Shown piece after piece: positions 7,581 through 14,675 of a stretch of DNA of 64,000 nucleotides. The translations under genes and the position numbers were made by a program. Under the pieces are notes generated by a model. It was not told the DNA's origin. It searched no databases and saw nothing but the letters and a program-made list of their open reading frames with translations. Each line of letters opens with the position of its first letter. Within the stretch, counting starts at the first letter, position 1. The stretch is from JACVRW01 sp963813495 (GTDB lineage Bacteria; Actinomycetota; Thermoleophilia; Solirubrobacterales; Thermoleophilaceae), in NCBI GenBank assembly GCA_963813495.1, contig CAWEZC010000004.1, forward strand, positions 236,981 to 300,980, read 5' to 3'.

Positions 7581-8907
7581 CTTTGGTACCGAAACGCTCG
7601 AGCTCGACCTTCCGCCGCTCGCCGGAGCGCTCAGCCGGCGCCTGCACGACGCCGGCGTGCCCGTGACCCCCGAGCGGCCGGCAGCCTTCGCGCGCGCGCT
7701 CACGCTCGTGCGGCCGCTGTCCCGGCGGCGCCTGTACTGGACCGCGCGCGGCGTGTTCGTCTCCGACCGGTCTCAGGTCGCGGCGTTCGACTCCGTGTTC
7801 TTCTCCGTTTTCGGGACCGAAGCTGCGGACGAGTCCTTCGTACCCGAGACGGCGCAAACGGCCATGGCGCCGCCGGCCGAGTCGCCGCGGATCGACCACG
7901 CGACGGTGCCCGGGGATGCGCACACCGGCCGACCCGCGGCGGCGCCGCGTGTGGGCGCCGATTCCGAGGAGGAGGCCGACGAGGGAGTCCCGCGGGCCAC
8001 GGCGAGTGCCGAGGAGCGGCTGGCGGGCAAGAGCTTCGACGCGCTCGACACGGACGAGCTGGCGCAGCTGTACCGGCTGATGTCGCGCATCGAGCTGGCC
8101 ACCCCGGTCCGGCGCACGCGCCGCTACCAGAAAGGGCGCCACGGCCAGCACATCGACATGCGGCGAACCCTGCGCGGCAGCCTGCACACCGGGGGCGATC
8201 CGATCCGGCTCGCGCGCCGTCGCCGGCGAGTGGCCCGCCGCCGGCTCGTGATGCTGTGCGACATCTCGGGCTCGATGGAGCCCTACGCCCGGGCCTACCT
8301 GCAGTTCCTGACCTGTGCGGTGGGCAGCGGTCCCAACGCCGAGGCCTTCGTGTTCGCCACCCGGCTCACGCGCCTGACCCGCGCGCTGGCCTCGCGCCAT
8401 CCCGAGCGAGCGATCCAGCGCGCCGCCGCCGCAGCCCCGGACTGGTCGAGCGGAACCCGGATCGGCGACGCGCTCAAGGCGTTCAACGACCGCCACGGCC
8501 GCCGCGGCATGGCCCGCGGTGCCGTGGTGGTGATCCTGTCCGACGGCTGGGAGCGCGGTGACCCGATGCTGGTGGGGCGCGAGATGGAGCGCCTCGGGCG
8601 CCTGGCGCACCGGATCGTCTGGGTCAATCCGCGCGTCAGCGCAAGCGGCTTCTCCGTCCAGGCCGGTGGAATGGTCGCCGCCCTGCCCCACTGCGACGCG
8701 CTGGTGAGCGGGCACAGCTTCCAGGCCCTGGGCGAGGTGGTTGACGCGATCGAGGCGCTGTCGCCGGAAACCCCGCGCGTTGCCGTGACCGCGACGGAGG
8801 CCGACGAACCGGAGCCGTGGGCGAGCGCCACGCCGGTGCCGGGCAGCTCCGTGGCGATGCCGAGCGGTAACAGGCCGAGCAGGGGCAGGACGACCCCGGG
8901 ATGGTGA
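7573..8907 (+). CDS. coxE: CoxE, von Willebrand factor A domain protein
   Basis: 444 residues from GTG 7573, overlapping coxD by 8 nt. The C-terminal half is a VWA domain with the metal-ion-dependent adhesion motif DISGS near residue 230, followed by VVVILSDGWERGD. The N-terminal ~200 residues are variable and acidic with a basic patch before the VWA domain. CoxE pairs with the ATPase CoxD in inserting the active-site metals. The last ~40 residues are low-complexity (S/G/R/P-rich). Confidence 0.92.
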   Translation: MTDFGTETLELDLPPLAGALSRRLHDAGVPVTPERPAAFARALTLVRPLSRRRLYWTARGVFVSDRSQVAAFDSVFFSVFGTEAADESFVPETAQTAMAPPAESPRIDHATVPGDAHTGRPAAAPRVGADSEEEADEGVPRATASAEERLAGKSFDALDTDELAQLYRLMSRIELATPVRRTRRYQKGRHGQHIDMRRTLRGSLHTGGDPIRLARRRRRVARRRLVMLCDISGSMEPYARAYLQFLTCAVGSGPNAEAFVFATRLTRLTRALASRHPERAIQRAAAAAPDWSSGTRIGDALKAFNDRHGRRGMARGAVVVILSDGWERGDPMLVGREMERLGRLAHRIVWVNPRVSASGFSVQAGGMVAALPHCDALVSGHSFQALGEVVDAIEALSPETPRVAVTATEADEPEPWASATPVPGSSVAMPSGNRPSRGRTTPGW

Positions 8908-8910
8908 CCG

Positions 8911-9138
8911 ATGACGACCGATAGGACCTGCATCTACCCCGGTTGTGAGCGCCCGGCGGTGCCTCCACATCAGCTCGGCGGGCCCCAGCCGGCCTTCTGC
9001 GATCTGGAGAACCACAACGCGCTGACCGCCCATCAGGAGCGCAAGCGCCTGGCGTCCCAGGAAGGGAATAGTGCGCAGCCGGCCGAGCCGGCTGCTTCGC
9101 CAGACAAGCCCGACCAAGAGGAGCAGAGGAGTGGCTGA
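8911..9138 (+). CDS. small Cys/His protein in cox operon
   Basis: 75 residues from ATG 8911, three bases after the coxE stop. The first half contains TCIYPGC and FCDLENHNALTAH, giving three cysteines and two histidines that could bind one metal ion. The second half is disordered (Gln/Glu/Pro/Ser-rich). The stop overlaps the next gene by 8 nt. No family recognised. It is a second tiny Cys protein in the cluster, after the one at 881-1144. Confidence 0.5.
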   Translation: MTTDRTCIYPGCERPAVPPHQLGGPQPAFCDLENHNALTAHQERKRLASQEGNSAQPAEPAASPDKPDQEEQRSG

Positions 9139-9592
9139 CGAGGCCTACCGAGCAGTCTTTCTACGCGTCCACCCGACCGGCAAGATGGTGCTCAGCCTGA
9201 CCACCGACTCCGACGGCAGGGAGGCCGAGTACGCGGAGCTCGTGGCCGCAGAGCTCGGCGTGCCGGCGCTCGACGTCAAGGTCGTCCCGGCGGACACCAA
9301 CAGGTTCGGCGACGGTCACGGCTACAACACGAGCCCGTCCGAGGGGGCGCCGGCGGCGATCTCCAGCGCCACGGCGAAGATCCGCGACAAGGCGCGGCTG
9401 CTGGCGGGCATGGCGCTGGATGCCGCACCCGAGACTCTCACCTGGTCGAACGGGGCATGGGCCGCCGGCAACGGCAGCGACCCCTCACAGGTCAAGACGG
9501 TCGAGGAGATCGCCCTCTACGCGCACGGCACCGGCGCCCTGCCGCCGGGCGTGGAGGGTGGGCTCGACGCGCAGACGGTCTATCGCGATTGA
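9131..9592 (+). CDS. orphan CoxL-like domain protein
   Basis: 153 residues from GTG 9131, with a purine-rich ribosome site (GAGGAGCAGAGGA) just upstream. It aligns along its whole length with CoxL residues ~490-630. Both share LRVHPxGK, AAELGVP, KIRDKARLL and GVEGGLDAQ. The cofactor-contacting stretch QTQGQGHET of CoxL is replaced here by TTDSDGREAE, so it probably cannot bind the molybdenum cofactor in the same way. It has its own start and ribosome site, so it looks like a kept gene rather than debris. Possible roles are chaperone, decoy or regulatory subunit (inference). Confidence 0.65.
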   Translation: MADEAYRAVFLRVHPTGKMVLSLTTDSDGREAEYAELVAAELGVPALDVKVVPADTNRFGDGHGYNTSPSEGAPAAISSATAKIRDKARLLAGMALDAAPETLTWSNGAWAAGNGSDPSQVKTVEEIALYAHGTGALPPGVEGGLDAQTVYRD

Positions 9593-9597
9593 CGTTT

Positions 9598-10137
9598 CTA
9601 GCGGTGATCGTCCAGTACGATTTCGACCTCGTCGGCGACCTTCAGGGCGCCGAACAGGGCCGAGTAGGGCTTGATGCCCCAAAGCGTCTGCTTGACGACG
9701 GCCGTGGCGCTGAGCTGTCCCGCCTCGTCCGCGACGAGGTCGAACTCGATGGGGCGCGTGGTGCCGGCCAGCGTGAGGTCGCCCTCGACCTTGATCCGGC
9801 TCCCGTCGCCCGCCTGCTGCGCCCCGGTGGAGCGAAAGGTGATCTCCCGCCGCCTGAGGACCTCGTCGTCGATGCTCTGACGGATGCTGGCCTTCTCGTC
9901 GTCGCCGAGGGCTTGCATCCCGCCCGTGCCCTTGTGCACGCGCAGCGAGGTGGCATCGGCGCTGAGCTCGATGCTCGTGGCAGAAACGTCGTCACCGACG
10001 TCGAGCGTCCCCTCCCACGAGGTCACGTGAATGACCAGGTCGTGCCCGGCCTTGGCCGCGGCGCCGCTGCGCCGCGTATGCACCGACAGGGTGGCGTTGT
10101 CGGGTCCGAGCCGGTGCGTGCCTGCCTCGATCGTCAC
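9598..10137 (-). CDS. YceI family protein
   Basis: 179 residues, GTG start at 10137. It shows the YceI lipocalin-like pattern: AKAGHDLVIHVTSWEGTL near the N-terminus, then ITFRSTG, VEGDLTLAGTTRPIEFDL and SALFGALKVADEVEIVLD at the end. YceI proteins bind polyisoprenoids or amphiphiles. No signal peptide is seen, so this one is probably cytoplasmic. It sits head to head with coxG and tail to tail with the orphan CoxL-like gene, breaking the operon direction. Confidence 0.85.
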   Translation of the reverse strand: MTIEAGTHRLGPDNATLSVHTRRSGAAAKAGHDLVIHVTSWEGTLDVGDDVSATSIELSADATSLRVHKGTGGMQALGDDEKASIRQSIDDEVLRRREITFRSTGAQQAGDGSRIKVEGDLTLAGTTRPIEFDLVADEAGQLSATAVVKQTLWGIKPYSALFGALKVADEVEIVLDDHR

Positions 10138-10177
10138 CGGCGGAGCCTATTGACAACCCGGAACCAGGAGATGACGC

Positions 10178-10609
10178 ATGGCCATCGAGCTTGACCATTC
10201 CTTCTCGACGACGAAGCCGATCGACGACAGCTTCGCGTCGATCACCGACCTCGAGCGCGTGGTGCCGGCGGTCGAGGGTGGCAGCGTGCTCGAGACCACG
10301 GGATCGGACTCGGTCAAGGCCGAGATCCTCATGAAGATGGGCGCGATGTCGATGAAGATGCGCGGCACCGTGGAGGTCGTCGAGAAGGACGCGGCGGCGC
10401 ATCGCGCCGTGCTGCGGGTCAAGGCGAGGGAGGCCGGGGGCCAGGGGCACGCCAACGCGGACGTGACCTTCCAGCTCGACGACGGAGGCGGCACGATTCA
10501 CACGAAGGCGCAGATCACCGGCAAGGCCGCGTCGATGGGCGAGGGCGTGGTGATCGGGGTGCTCGACGGGCTGATCACCGACTTCACCGGGAAGATCGGC
10601 GAGGTCTGA
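10178..10609 (+). CDS. coxG: CoxG, SRPBCC-fold CODH-associated protein
   Basis: 143 residues from ATG 10178 (AGGAG ribosome site). The pattern IxLKxRG-like (MSMKMRGTVEVVEKDAA), QGHANADVTFQL and ITGKAASMGEGVVIGV matches the CoxG family. CoxG has been linked to membrane attachment and quinone transfer for CO dehydrogenase. It ends right after the SRPBCC fold and lacks the longer C-terminal tail I associate with many CoxG proteins. The five small membrane proteins upstream could take over that anchoring (inference). Confidence 0.85.
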   Translation: MAIELDHSFSTTKPIDDSFASITDLERVVPAVEGGSVLETTGSDSVKAEILMKMGAMSMKMRGTVEVVEKDAAAHRAVLRVKAREAGGQGHANADVTFQLDDGGGTIHTKAQITGKAASMGEGVVIGVLDGLITDFTGKIGEV

Positions 10610-10699
10610 TTCCGCTCGAGGCGGCGGCCCCTCGAACCCGCAGAGCATCACCACGATGCGTCCGTTCTCGCGCAGGTGGGCGATCGTGCGGTGCCGGGG

Positions 10700-10731
10700 T
10701 GGGGTGGGCGCGCACGAGCACGCCCACCCCA
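10700..10731. terminator. GC-rich hairpin, likely bidirectional terminator
   Basis: Perfect 11-bp arms TGGGGTGGGCG (10700-10710) and CGCCCACCCCA (10721-10731) around a 10-nt loop. It lies 5 nt beyond the stop of the minus-strand gene ending at 10736 and ~90 nt beyond coxG. No U-run follows, as is common in GC-rich actinobacteria. Confidence 0.6.
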
Positions 10732-10735
10732 CGGC

Positions 10736-11488
10736 TCAGCCCGCGCTGGGGGCCGGGTTGCCCGCAGGCGCGTTGCGCCCGGGGCGGTTGCGCGGCGGAC
10801 GACCGCCGAGCACGATCAGGAACGCCGCGACCGTCAACAGCAACGCTCCGCCGCCGAGCACGCTCCAGCCGATCTCCGTCAGATACGGGACCTTGGCCCC
10901 GGCGCTGACGTCGGCCTCCACGCCGCGTGATCCGTCGGCGTTCATGACCACCACCGACCAGTCGCCGTCCTCGACGTCCCAGCTGAGCGTCTGGGAGCCG
11001 GCACCCTGTGTGGACGCCGCCCAGATCCGCTCGCCGGCGGGCGGGGCCGGCTTGCGCTCGCCGCCCTGGGGGCTGTAGCTCGCCTCGAACGGCTCGACCT
11101 CCAGGTCGGTCAGCGTGGTGTGGGACACGTCGCGCAGGTACGAGTCGACCTCATCCGTGCGGGCGATCCCCACGAATATCGGCTGGCCGGATTCGGGTGC
11201 CACCTCGAGCCGAATGTTGCCGAGGTCGGTCGAGCCGACCAGGTCCTCCACGCCGTCCAGGTCCAGGTCCAGGTTCTCCGTGGCGAGCGCGTGCGTGCTC
11301 GCTTCGAAGCGATGGCTGTCCGTGTTGAGGTAGCCCTGCGCATCCTTCTGATCCTCGCCGTAGAGGCTCAGGGCACCGAGCCCCAGGAGCCCGACCGCCA
11401 GCAGGCCCGCAACGGCACCGCCGACGATCAGTGCGACACGGGCTGCCGGTGAGCGCTGTGGTCGTTTGTGAGTGTTGTTCTCGTTCAT
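10736..11488 (-). CDS. membrane protein with two flanking TM segments, extracytoplasmic domain
   Basis: 250 residues from ATG 11488, with GGAGGA at 11493-11498. TM1 is at residues ~17-42 (VALIVGGAVAGLLAVGLLGL). An ~150-residue outer domain contains FVGIARTDEVDSYLRDV and LSWDVEDGDWSVVVMNADGS. TM2 (GWSVLGGGALLLTVAAFLIV) lies near the C-terminus. Similar uncharacterised proteins are common in actinobacteria. It is the last gene of a three-gene chain with ATGA overlaps, led by an 80-aa protein. Confidence 0.75.
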   Translation of the reverse strand: MNENNTHKRPQRSPAARVALIVGGAVAGLLAVGLLGLGALSLYGEDQKDAQGYLNTDSHRFEASTHALATENLDLDLDGVEDLVGSTDLGNIRLEVAPESGQPIFVGIARTDEVDSYLRDVSHTTLTDLEVEPFEASYSPQGGERKPAPPAGERIWAASTQGAGSQTLSWDVEDGDWSVVVMNADGSRGVEADVSAGAKVPYLTEIGWSVLGGGALLLTVAAFLIVLGGRPPRNRPGRNAPAGNPAPSAG

Positions 11489-11658
11489 TGTGTCCTCCGG
11501 TCTGACTTGTTGGTTAGTGAGGCCTTGAGCCGCTTCAGCGCGCCGGGACGGGCAGGACGCGAGCGCTGATAAGCGGCGATCGTGATCCCCGCGGGAATCG
11601 TGGTTTCCATGTAGACGAGCGGGACGTTCAGCTCGAACTCGGTCGTGGCGTAGGTCAT
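11485..11658 (-). CDS. 57-residue coupled small protein
   Basis: A 57-residue reading frame from ATG 11658 to TGA 11485. Its start overlaps the stop of the 80-aa gene upstream (ATGA), and its stop overlaps the start of the 250-aa membrane protein (ATGA). The N-terminal half is hydrophobic/polar (FELNVPLVYMETTIPAGITI) and the C-terminal half is strongly basic (RSRPARPGALKRLKASL). Overlap at both ends is the main evidence that it is translated. No family recognised. Confidence 0.55.
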   Translation of the reverse strand: MTYATTEFELNVPLVYMETTIPAGITIAAYQRSRPARPGALKRLKASLTNKSDRRTQ

Positions 11659-11897
11659 GGGATCTGCACCTCTCTGATCGGGATGGGGGTTGTCCGCTCG
11701 GCCACGAAGCGGGGCAGGAGCGCAAGCGCCTGCCGCGTGTCAGCGGCCTCCACGCGCCACCAGAGCCCGTGCTCGCCGGCCAGGCAGCTCGAGGGCGCCC
11801 GGAGGTGCCGAAGCGGGCTCTGAAAGCCCTGCCAGGCGGCGAACGCGGCGGCGCACTCGTGCGCCTCGTGCTGGTGCTGTAGGAGGAAGAACGGCAT
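11655..11897 (-). CDS. 80-aa paralogous protein, copy 1
   Basis: 80 residues from ATG 11895-11897. It aligns without gaps to the products at 14330-14572 and 25893-26135. Shared features are the MPxF start, H(R/Q)H near residue 8, EC at residues 14-15, SPLRH/G, a WW(R/E/S)VEA core and L(L/P)xxVAxRT near the end. The size and pattern suggest a small alpha-beta fold similar to YCII/dimeric-barrel proteins. It leads a coupled operon with the 57-aa and 250-aa genes, 33 nt downstream of the conserved inverted repeat. Confidence 0.7.
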   Translation of the reverse strand: MPFFLLQHQHEAHECAAAFAAWQGFQSPLRHLRAPSSCLAGEHGLWWRVEAADTRQALALLPRFVAERTTPIPIREVQIP

Positions 11898-11930
11898 GGT
11901 TCGATCCTGCCGTCAAAGCACCCTCGGATC

Positions 11931-11963
11931 ATCGGGCGGGCCCCCTGAACCGGCACCCTGAAC
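11931..11963 (-). promoter_or_regulatory. conserved operator cassette, site 1
   Basis: On the plus strand ATCGGGC-N5-CCCTGAA (11931-11949), with a further CCCTGA at 11956-11961. The near edge is 33 nt from the start of 80-aa copy 1. Related cassettes lie at 14284, 14606 and 26169. It is probably the binding site of a local regulator. Confidence 0.6.
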
Positions 11964-11971
11964 CCGGAACG

Positions 11972-12001
11972 ACCGGCGCCCGCCGAAGGGCGGGCGCCGG
12001 T
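11972..12001. terminator. strong GC hairpin downstream of MMPL gene
   Basis: Perfect 13-bp arms ACCGGCGCCCGCC (11972-11984) and GGCGGGCGCCGGT (11989-12001) with a GAAG tetraloop. It begins 22 nt past the stop of the minus-strand MMPL gene, as expected for a terminator that insulates it from the next operon. Confidence 0.7.
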
Positions 12002-12023
12002 GCGTGGGGGTGGGGGTTTGGGC

Positions 12024-14219
12024 TTAGGCCTTGGCGGGCTCCACCTCCCCTTCGTGGGAGACCTGGGGCAGCCAGCTGAGCCTGCTCGGCAGCCACCAGT
12101 TCCAGTCGCCCAGGAGCTTCATGGTGGCGGGGAGCAGGACGCCGCGGATGATCGTGGCGTCGATCAGGACGGCGGCCGCGAGGCCAATGCCCATCTGCTT
12201 CATCTGCAGCTCTGACGAGAGAGCGAACAGCGAGAACACCCCGACCATCACGATCGCTGCGCTCGTGACCACGCCGGCCGTGCTCTTGATGCCGTGGGCC
12301 ACGGCATCCTCGGTCTTCATGCCGCGATCGAAGGCCTCGCGGACACGGGTGAGGATGAACACGTGGTAGTCCATCGAGAGCCCGAACAGGATCACGAACA
12401 GGAACAGCGGCAGCCAGGCCGCGATGGCCCCGTTGCCTTCGAAGCCGAGCAGGCCCTCGGCCCAGTCGTTCTGGAACACCAGCACCAGCAGGCCGTACGC
12501 GGAGCCAACGGACAGCAGGTTGAGCACGATCGCCTTGATGGGGATGACGATTGAGCGGAAGGTGACCAGCAGGAGCAGGAACGCCGCGCTGAGCACGAAC
12601 GCGAACACGTAGGGCAGGTGGCCGATCATGGCGTCGTTGAAGTCGCCGGTCGCGGCAGCCTCACCCGTCGTGTAGGCCTCGACACCGTCGAGCCGGCCGA
12701 CGGTGGCGGGAACCAGGTCGTTGCGCAGCGCTTCCACCGCGCGATTCGACCGGTCGTCGGTGCCGGTCCCCGTGGTCGGGAGCCCGACCGTGGCAACCGT
12801 CTGGTCTGAGCTGACGTCCACCGTCGCCTGGCCCTCGAAGAGGCCCGGGCGCTCGGCGGCCTGCGACTCCAGCGAGTCGATGGCCGAAACCACCGCCGAG
12901 CTGGTCACGTCGTCGGCCTTGACGACCACCATCTCCATGCTGCCCTCGCTCGGGAAGGCGGCCTGGGTGCGGTCGTAGGTCTGCATCACCTCGAGCTCAC
13001 GCGAGGTGTCCTCGGTCCCACCGAGGGAGGTCTGCATGCCGAGCGCCGGCAGCGCGAGCGCCACCAGGAATGCGGTGGCCACGAGCGCCGAGACGAGCGG
13101 GCGCCGCAGCACCCGGTCCAGGAAGCGCGACCACAGGCTCGCCTTGCCGACCTTGCTCTTGAGCCGTCCGATCAGCGGCGGGCGGCCCCTGTCGACCTTG
13201 TCGCCGAGCTTCGACAGCACGGCCGGGAGCACCGTCAGCGAACCGAGTACCGCAACTGCGACCACGATGATCGTGCCGGTGGCAAAGGAGGCGAAATTGG
13301 AGATCCCGCCCAGGTACATCCCGGCCATGGCGACCATCACCGTAAAGCCGGAGATCAGCACCGCACGACCCGAGGTGGCAGCAGCAGCCTCGATGGCCGC
13401 GTCGTTGGCGCGTCCGGCGGCACGCTCCTCACGCGCCCTCTTAAGGTAGAACAGGCTGTAGTCGATTCCGACCGCCATGCCGACGAGCAGCACGACGTGC
13501 ATGACCGATCCATCAACAGGAGCGAGCTGGCTGACCGGGCCCAGCAGGCCCAGGGTCGCGGCCACGCTCGTGAGAGCCAGCAGAATCGGAAGACCGGCGG
13601 CCACGAGCGCCCCGAACGCGAACACCAGGATGATCAGGGTGATCGGGATCGAGAGCAACGTGGACTTGCCCATCTCCTCGTTCGACTTGTCCATCGTGGC
13701 CTTGGTGATGCTGGCGTCGCCCGACTCCTCGATGCGAAGCTCGGGGTGCGCCTCCTGAGCCGCGGCCACGGCGGCCAGCGAATCGACCACCGACTTCTCC
13801 GTCGCGTCCGAATCGCCCGGCAGCTCGAAGTTCACGAGCGCCGAATGCCCGTCGGCGGAGATCTGTCCGCTCTGGGCCTCGTAGGGACCCACGACGTTGT
13901 CCACGCCCTTCGTGTCCTGCAGGCGTTCCGTTACGTCGCTGACGGCCGCCTTGAACTCAGGACTGCCGGCCCTGAGCTGCTTGCTCTGGATCAGCACCTG
14001 CTCGGACGACTTCTCCGGGAAGGCGCCGTCGAGCGCCTCGGCGGCCTGACCGGACTCGCCCGGCATGCCGCTGTTCTGGTCGATTTCCTTCTGCGGGAGC
14101 ACATTCATCCCGATGAACAGAGCAACCAGCACGAAGGCCAGCCATCCGAAGATGGCCGTCTTGCGGTGCCGGACGCTCCAGCGCCCTACCCGGGCGGTGA
14201 AGTTGCTGGGCGATTGCAT
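12024..14219 (-). CDS. MMPL/RND-type transporter
   Basis: 731 residues from ATG 14219, chosen for the strong site AAAGGAG upstream. The protein has two halves, each with one TM helix, a large outer loop and a block of five to six TM helices. MMPL signature regions are GMAVGIDYSLFYLKRAREE in the first half and FGLSMDYHVFILTRVREAF in the second. These are proton-driven exporters of lipids or hydrophobic compounds, or of drugs. Its own copy of the operator cassette is 65 nt upstream. The substrate is unknown. Confidence 0.92.
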   Translation of the reverse strand: MQSPSNFTARVGRWSVRHRKTAIFGWLAFVLVALFIGMNVLPQKEIDQNSGMPGESGQAAEALDGAFPEKSSEQVLIQSKQLRAGSPEFKAAVSDVTERLQDTKGVDNVVGPYEAQSGQISADGHSALVNFELPGDSDATEKSVVDSLAAVAAAQEAHPELRIEESGDASITKATMDKSNEEMGKSTLLSIPITLIILVFAFGALVAAGLPILLALTSVAATLGLLGPVSQLAPVDGSVMHVVLLVGMAVGIDYSLFYLKRAREERAAGRANDAAIEAAAATSGRAVLISGFTVMVAMAGMYLGGISNFASFATGTIIVVAVAVLGSLTVLPAVLSKLGDKVDRGRPPLIGRLKSKVGKASLWSRFLDRVLRRPLVSALVATAFLVALALPALGMQTSLGGTEDTSRELEVMQTYDRTQAAFPSEGSMEMVVVKADDVTSSAVVSAIDSLESQAAERPGLFEGQATVDVSSDQTVATVGLPTTGTGTDDRSNRAVEALRNDLVPATVGRLDGVEAYTTGEAAATGDFNDAMIGHLPYVFAFVLSAAFLLLLVTFRSIVIPIKAIVLNLLSVGSAYGLLVLVFQNDWAEGLLGFEGNGAIAAWLPLFLFVILFGLSMDYHVFILTRVREAFDRGMKTEDAVAHGIKSTAGVVTSAAIVMVGVFSLFALSSELQMKQMGIGLAAAVLIDATIIRGVLLPATMKLLGDWNWWLPSRLSWLPQVSHEGEVEPAKA

Positions 14220-14283
14220 GGGACTCCTTTTGGTGGGGTTCGACTGCATGGAGGGCAGCCTGCTCCTCACTCGCCCCCGGTTC

Positions 14284-14316
14284 ATCGGGGTGGCCCCCTG
14301 AGCCAGCACCCTGAAC
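14284..14316 (-). promoter_or_regulatory. conserved operator cassette, site 2 (MMPL promoter)
   Basis: Plus-strand ATCGGGG-N5-CCCTGAG (14284-14302) with an extra CCCTGA at 14309-14314. The half-site spacing is identical to site 1. It lies between 80-aa copy 2 and the MMPL start, 64 nt upstream of the latter. Confidence 0.6.
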
Positions 14317-14329
14317 CGCACGGATGGGC

Positions 14330-14572
14330 TCAGGGTGTGCGCAGCTCGCGAACGCGCAGCGCGGCCGTGCGCTCGGCGACGTAGCGAGGGAGCTGCGCGA
14401 GGGCGGCCTCCTCCGTGGGCGCCTCGACCTCCCACCAGATGTGATGGGTGCCGAAGTCGCACGATGCGCGCACCGATGACCCGCGCAGCGGGCTGGCGAA
14501 GGCCTTGAAGGAGGCGAACACCACTCCGCACTCCTGGGGGTCGTGACGGTGGTCGAGCATGAAGCGGGGCAT
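14330..14572 (-). CDS. 80-aa paralogous protein, copy 2
   Basis: 80 residues from ATG 14572, homologous to copies 1 and 3 (MPRFMLDHRHDPQECGVVF, SPLRG, IWWEVEA, YVAERT). It is transcribed towards the MMPL gene and divergently from the ATPase-LuxR gene at 14676. The conserved inverted repeat lies exactly 33 nt before its start. The function is unknown. The invariant His/Cys/Trp residues could form a small-ligand or metal site. Confidence 0.7.
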   Translation of the reverse strand: MPRFMLDHRHDPQECGVVFASFKAFASPLRGSSVRASCDFGTHHIWWEVEAPTEEAALAQLPRYVAERTAALRVRELRTP

Positions 14573-14605
14573 GGCTTCAGTTTGCGCGCGCGGCGACGCC
14601 GTCAC

Positions 14606-14624
14606 ATCAGGGCGGCACCCTGAT
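14606..14624. promoter_or_regulatory. conserved operator cassette, site 3 (perfect inverted repeat)
   Basis: Perfect 19-bp inverted repeat ATCAGGG-CGGCA-CCCTGAT. It lies in the divergent promoter between 80-aa copy 2 (33 nt away) and ATPase-LuxR 1 (51 nt away) and is the best match to the shared motif. The extra half-site is missing here. Confidence 0.7.
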
Positions 14625-14675
14625 CTTCGCCCCGCCATACGTGGGATAGGCTGGCCGACCGGAGGATTCGTGACG

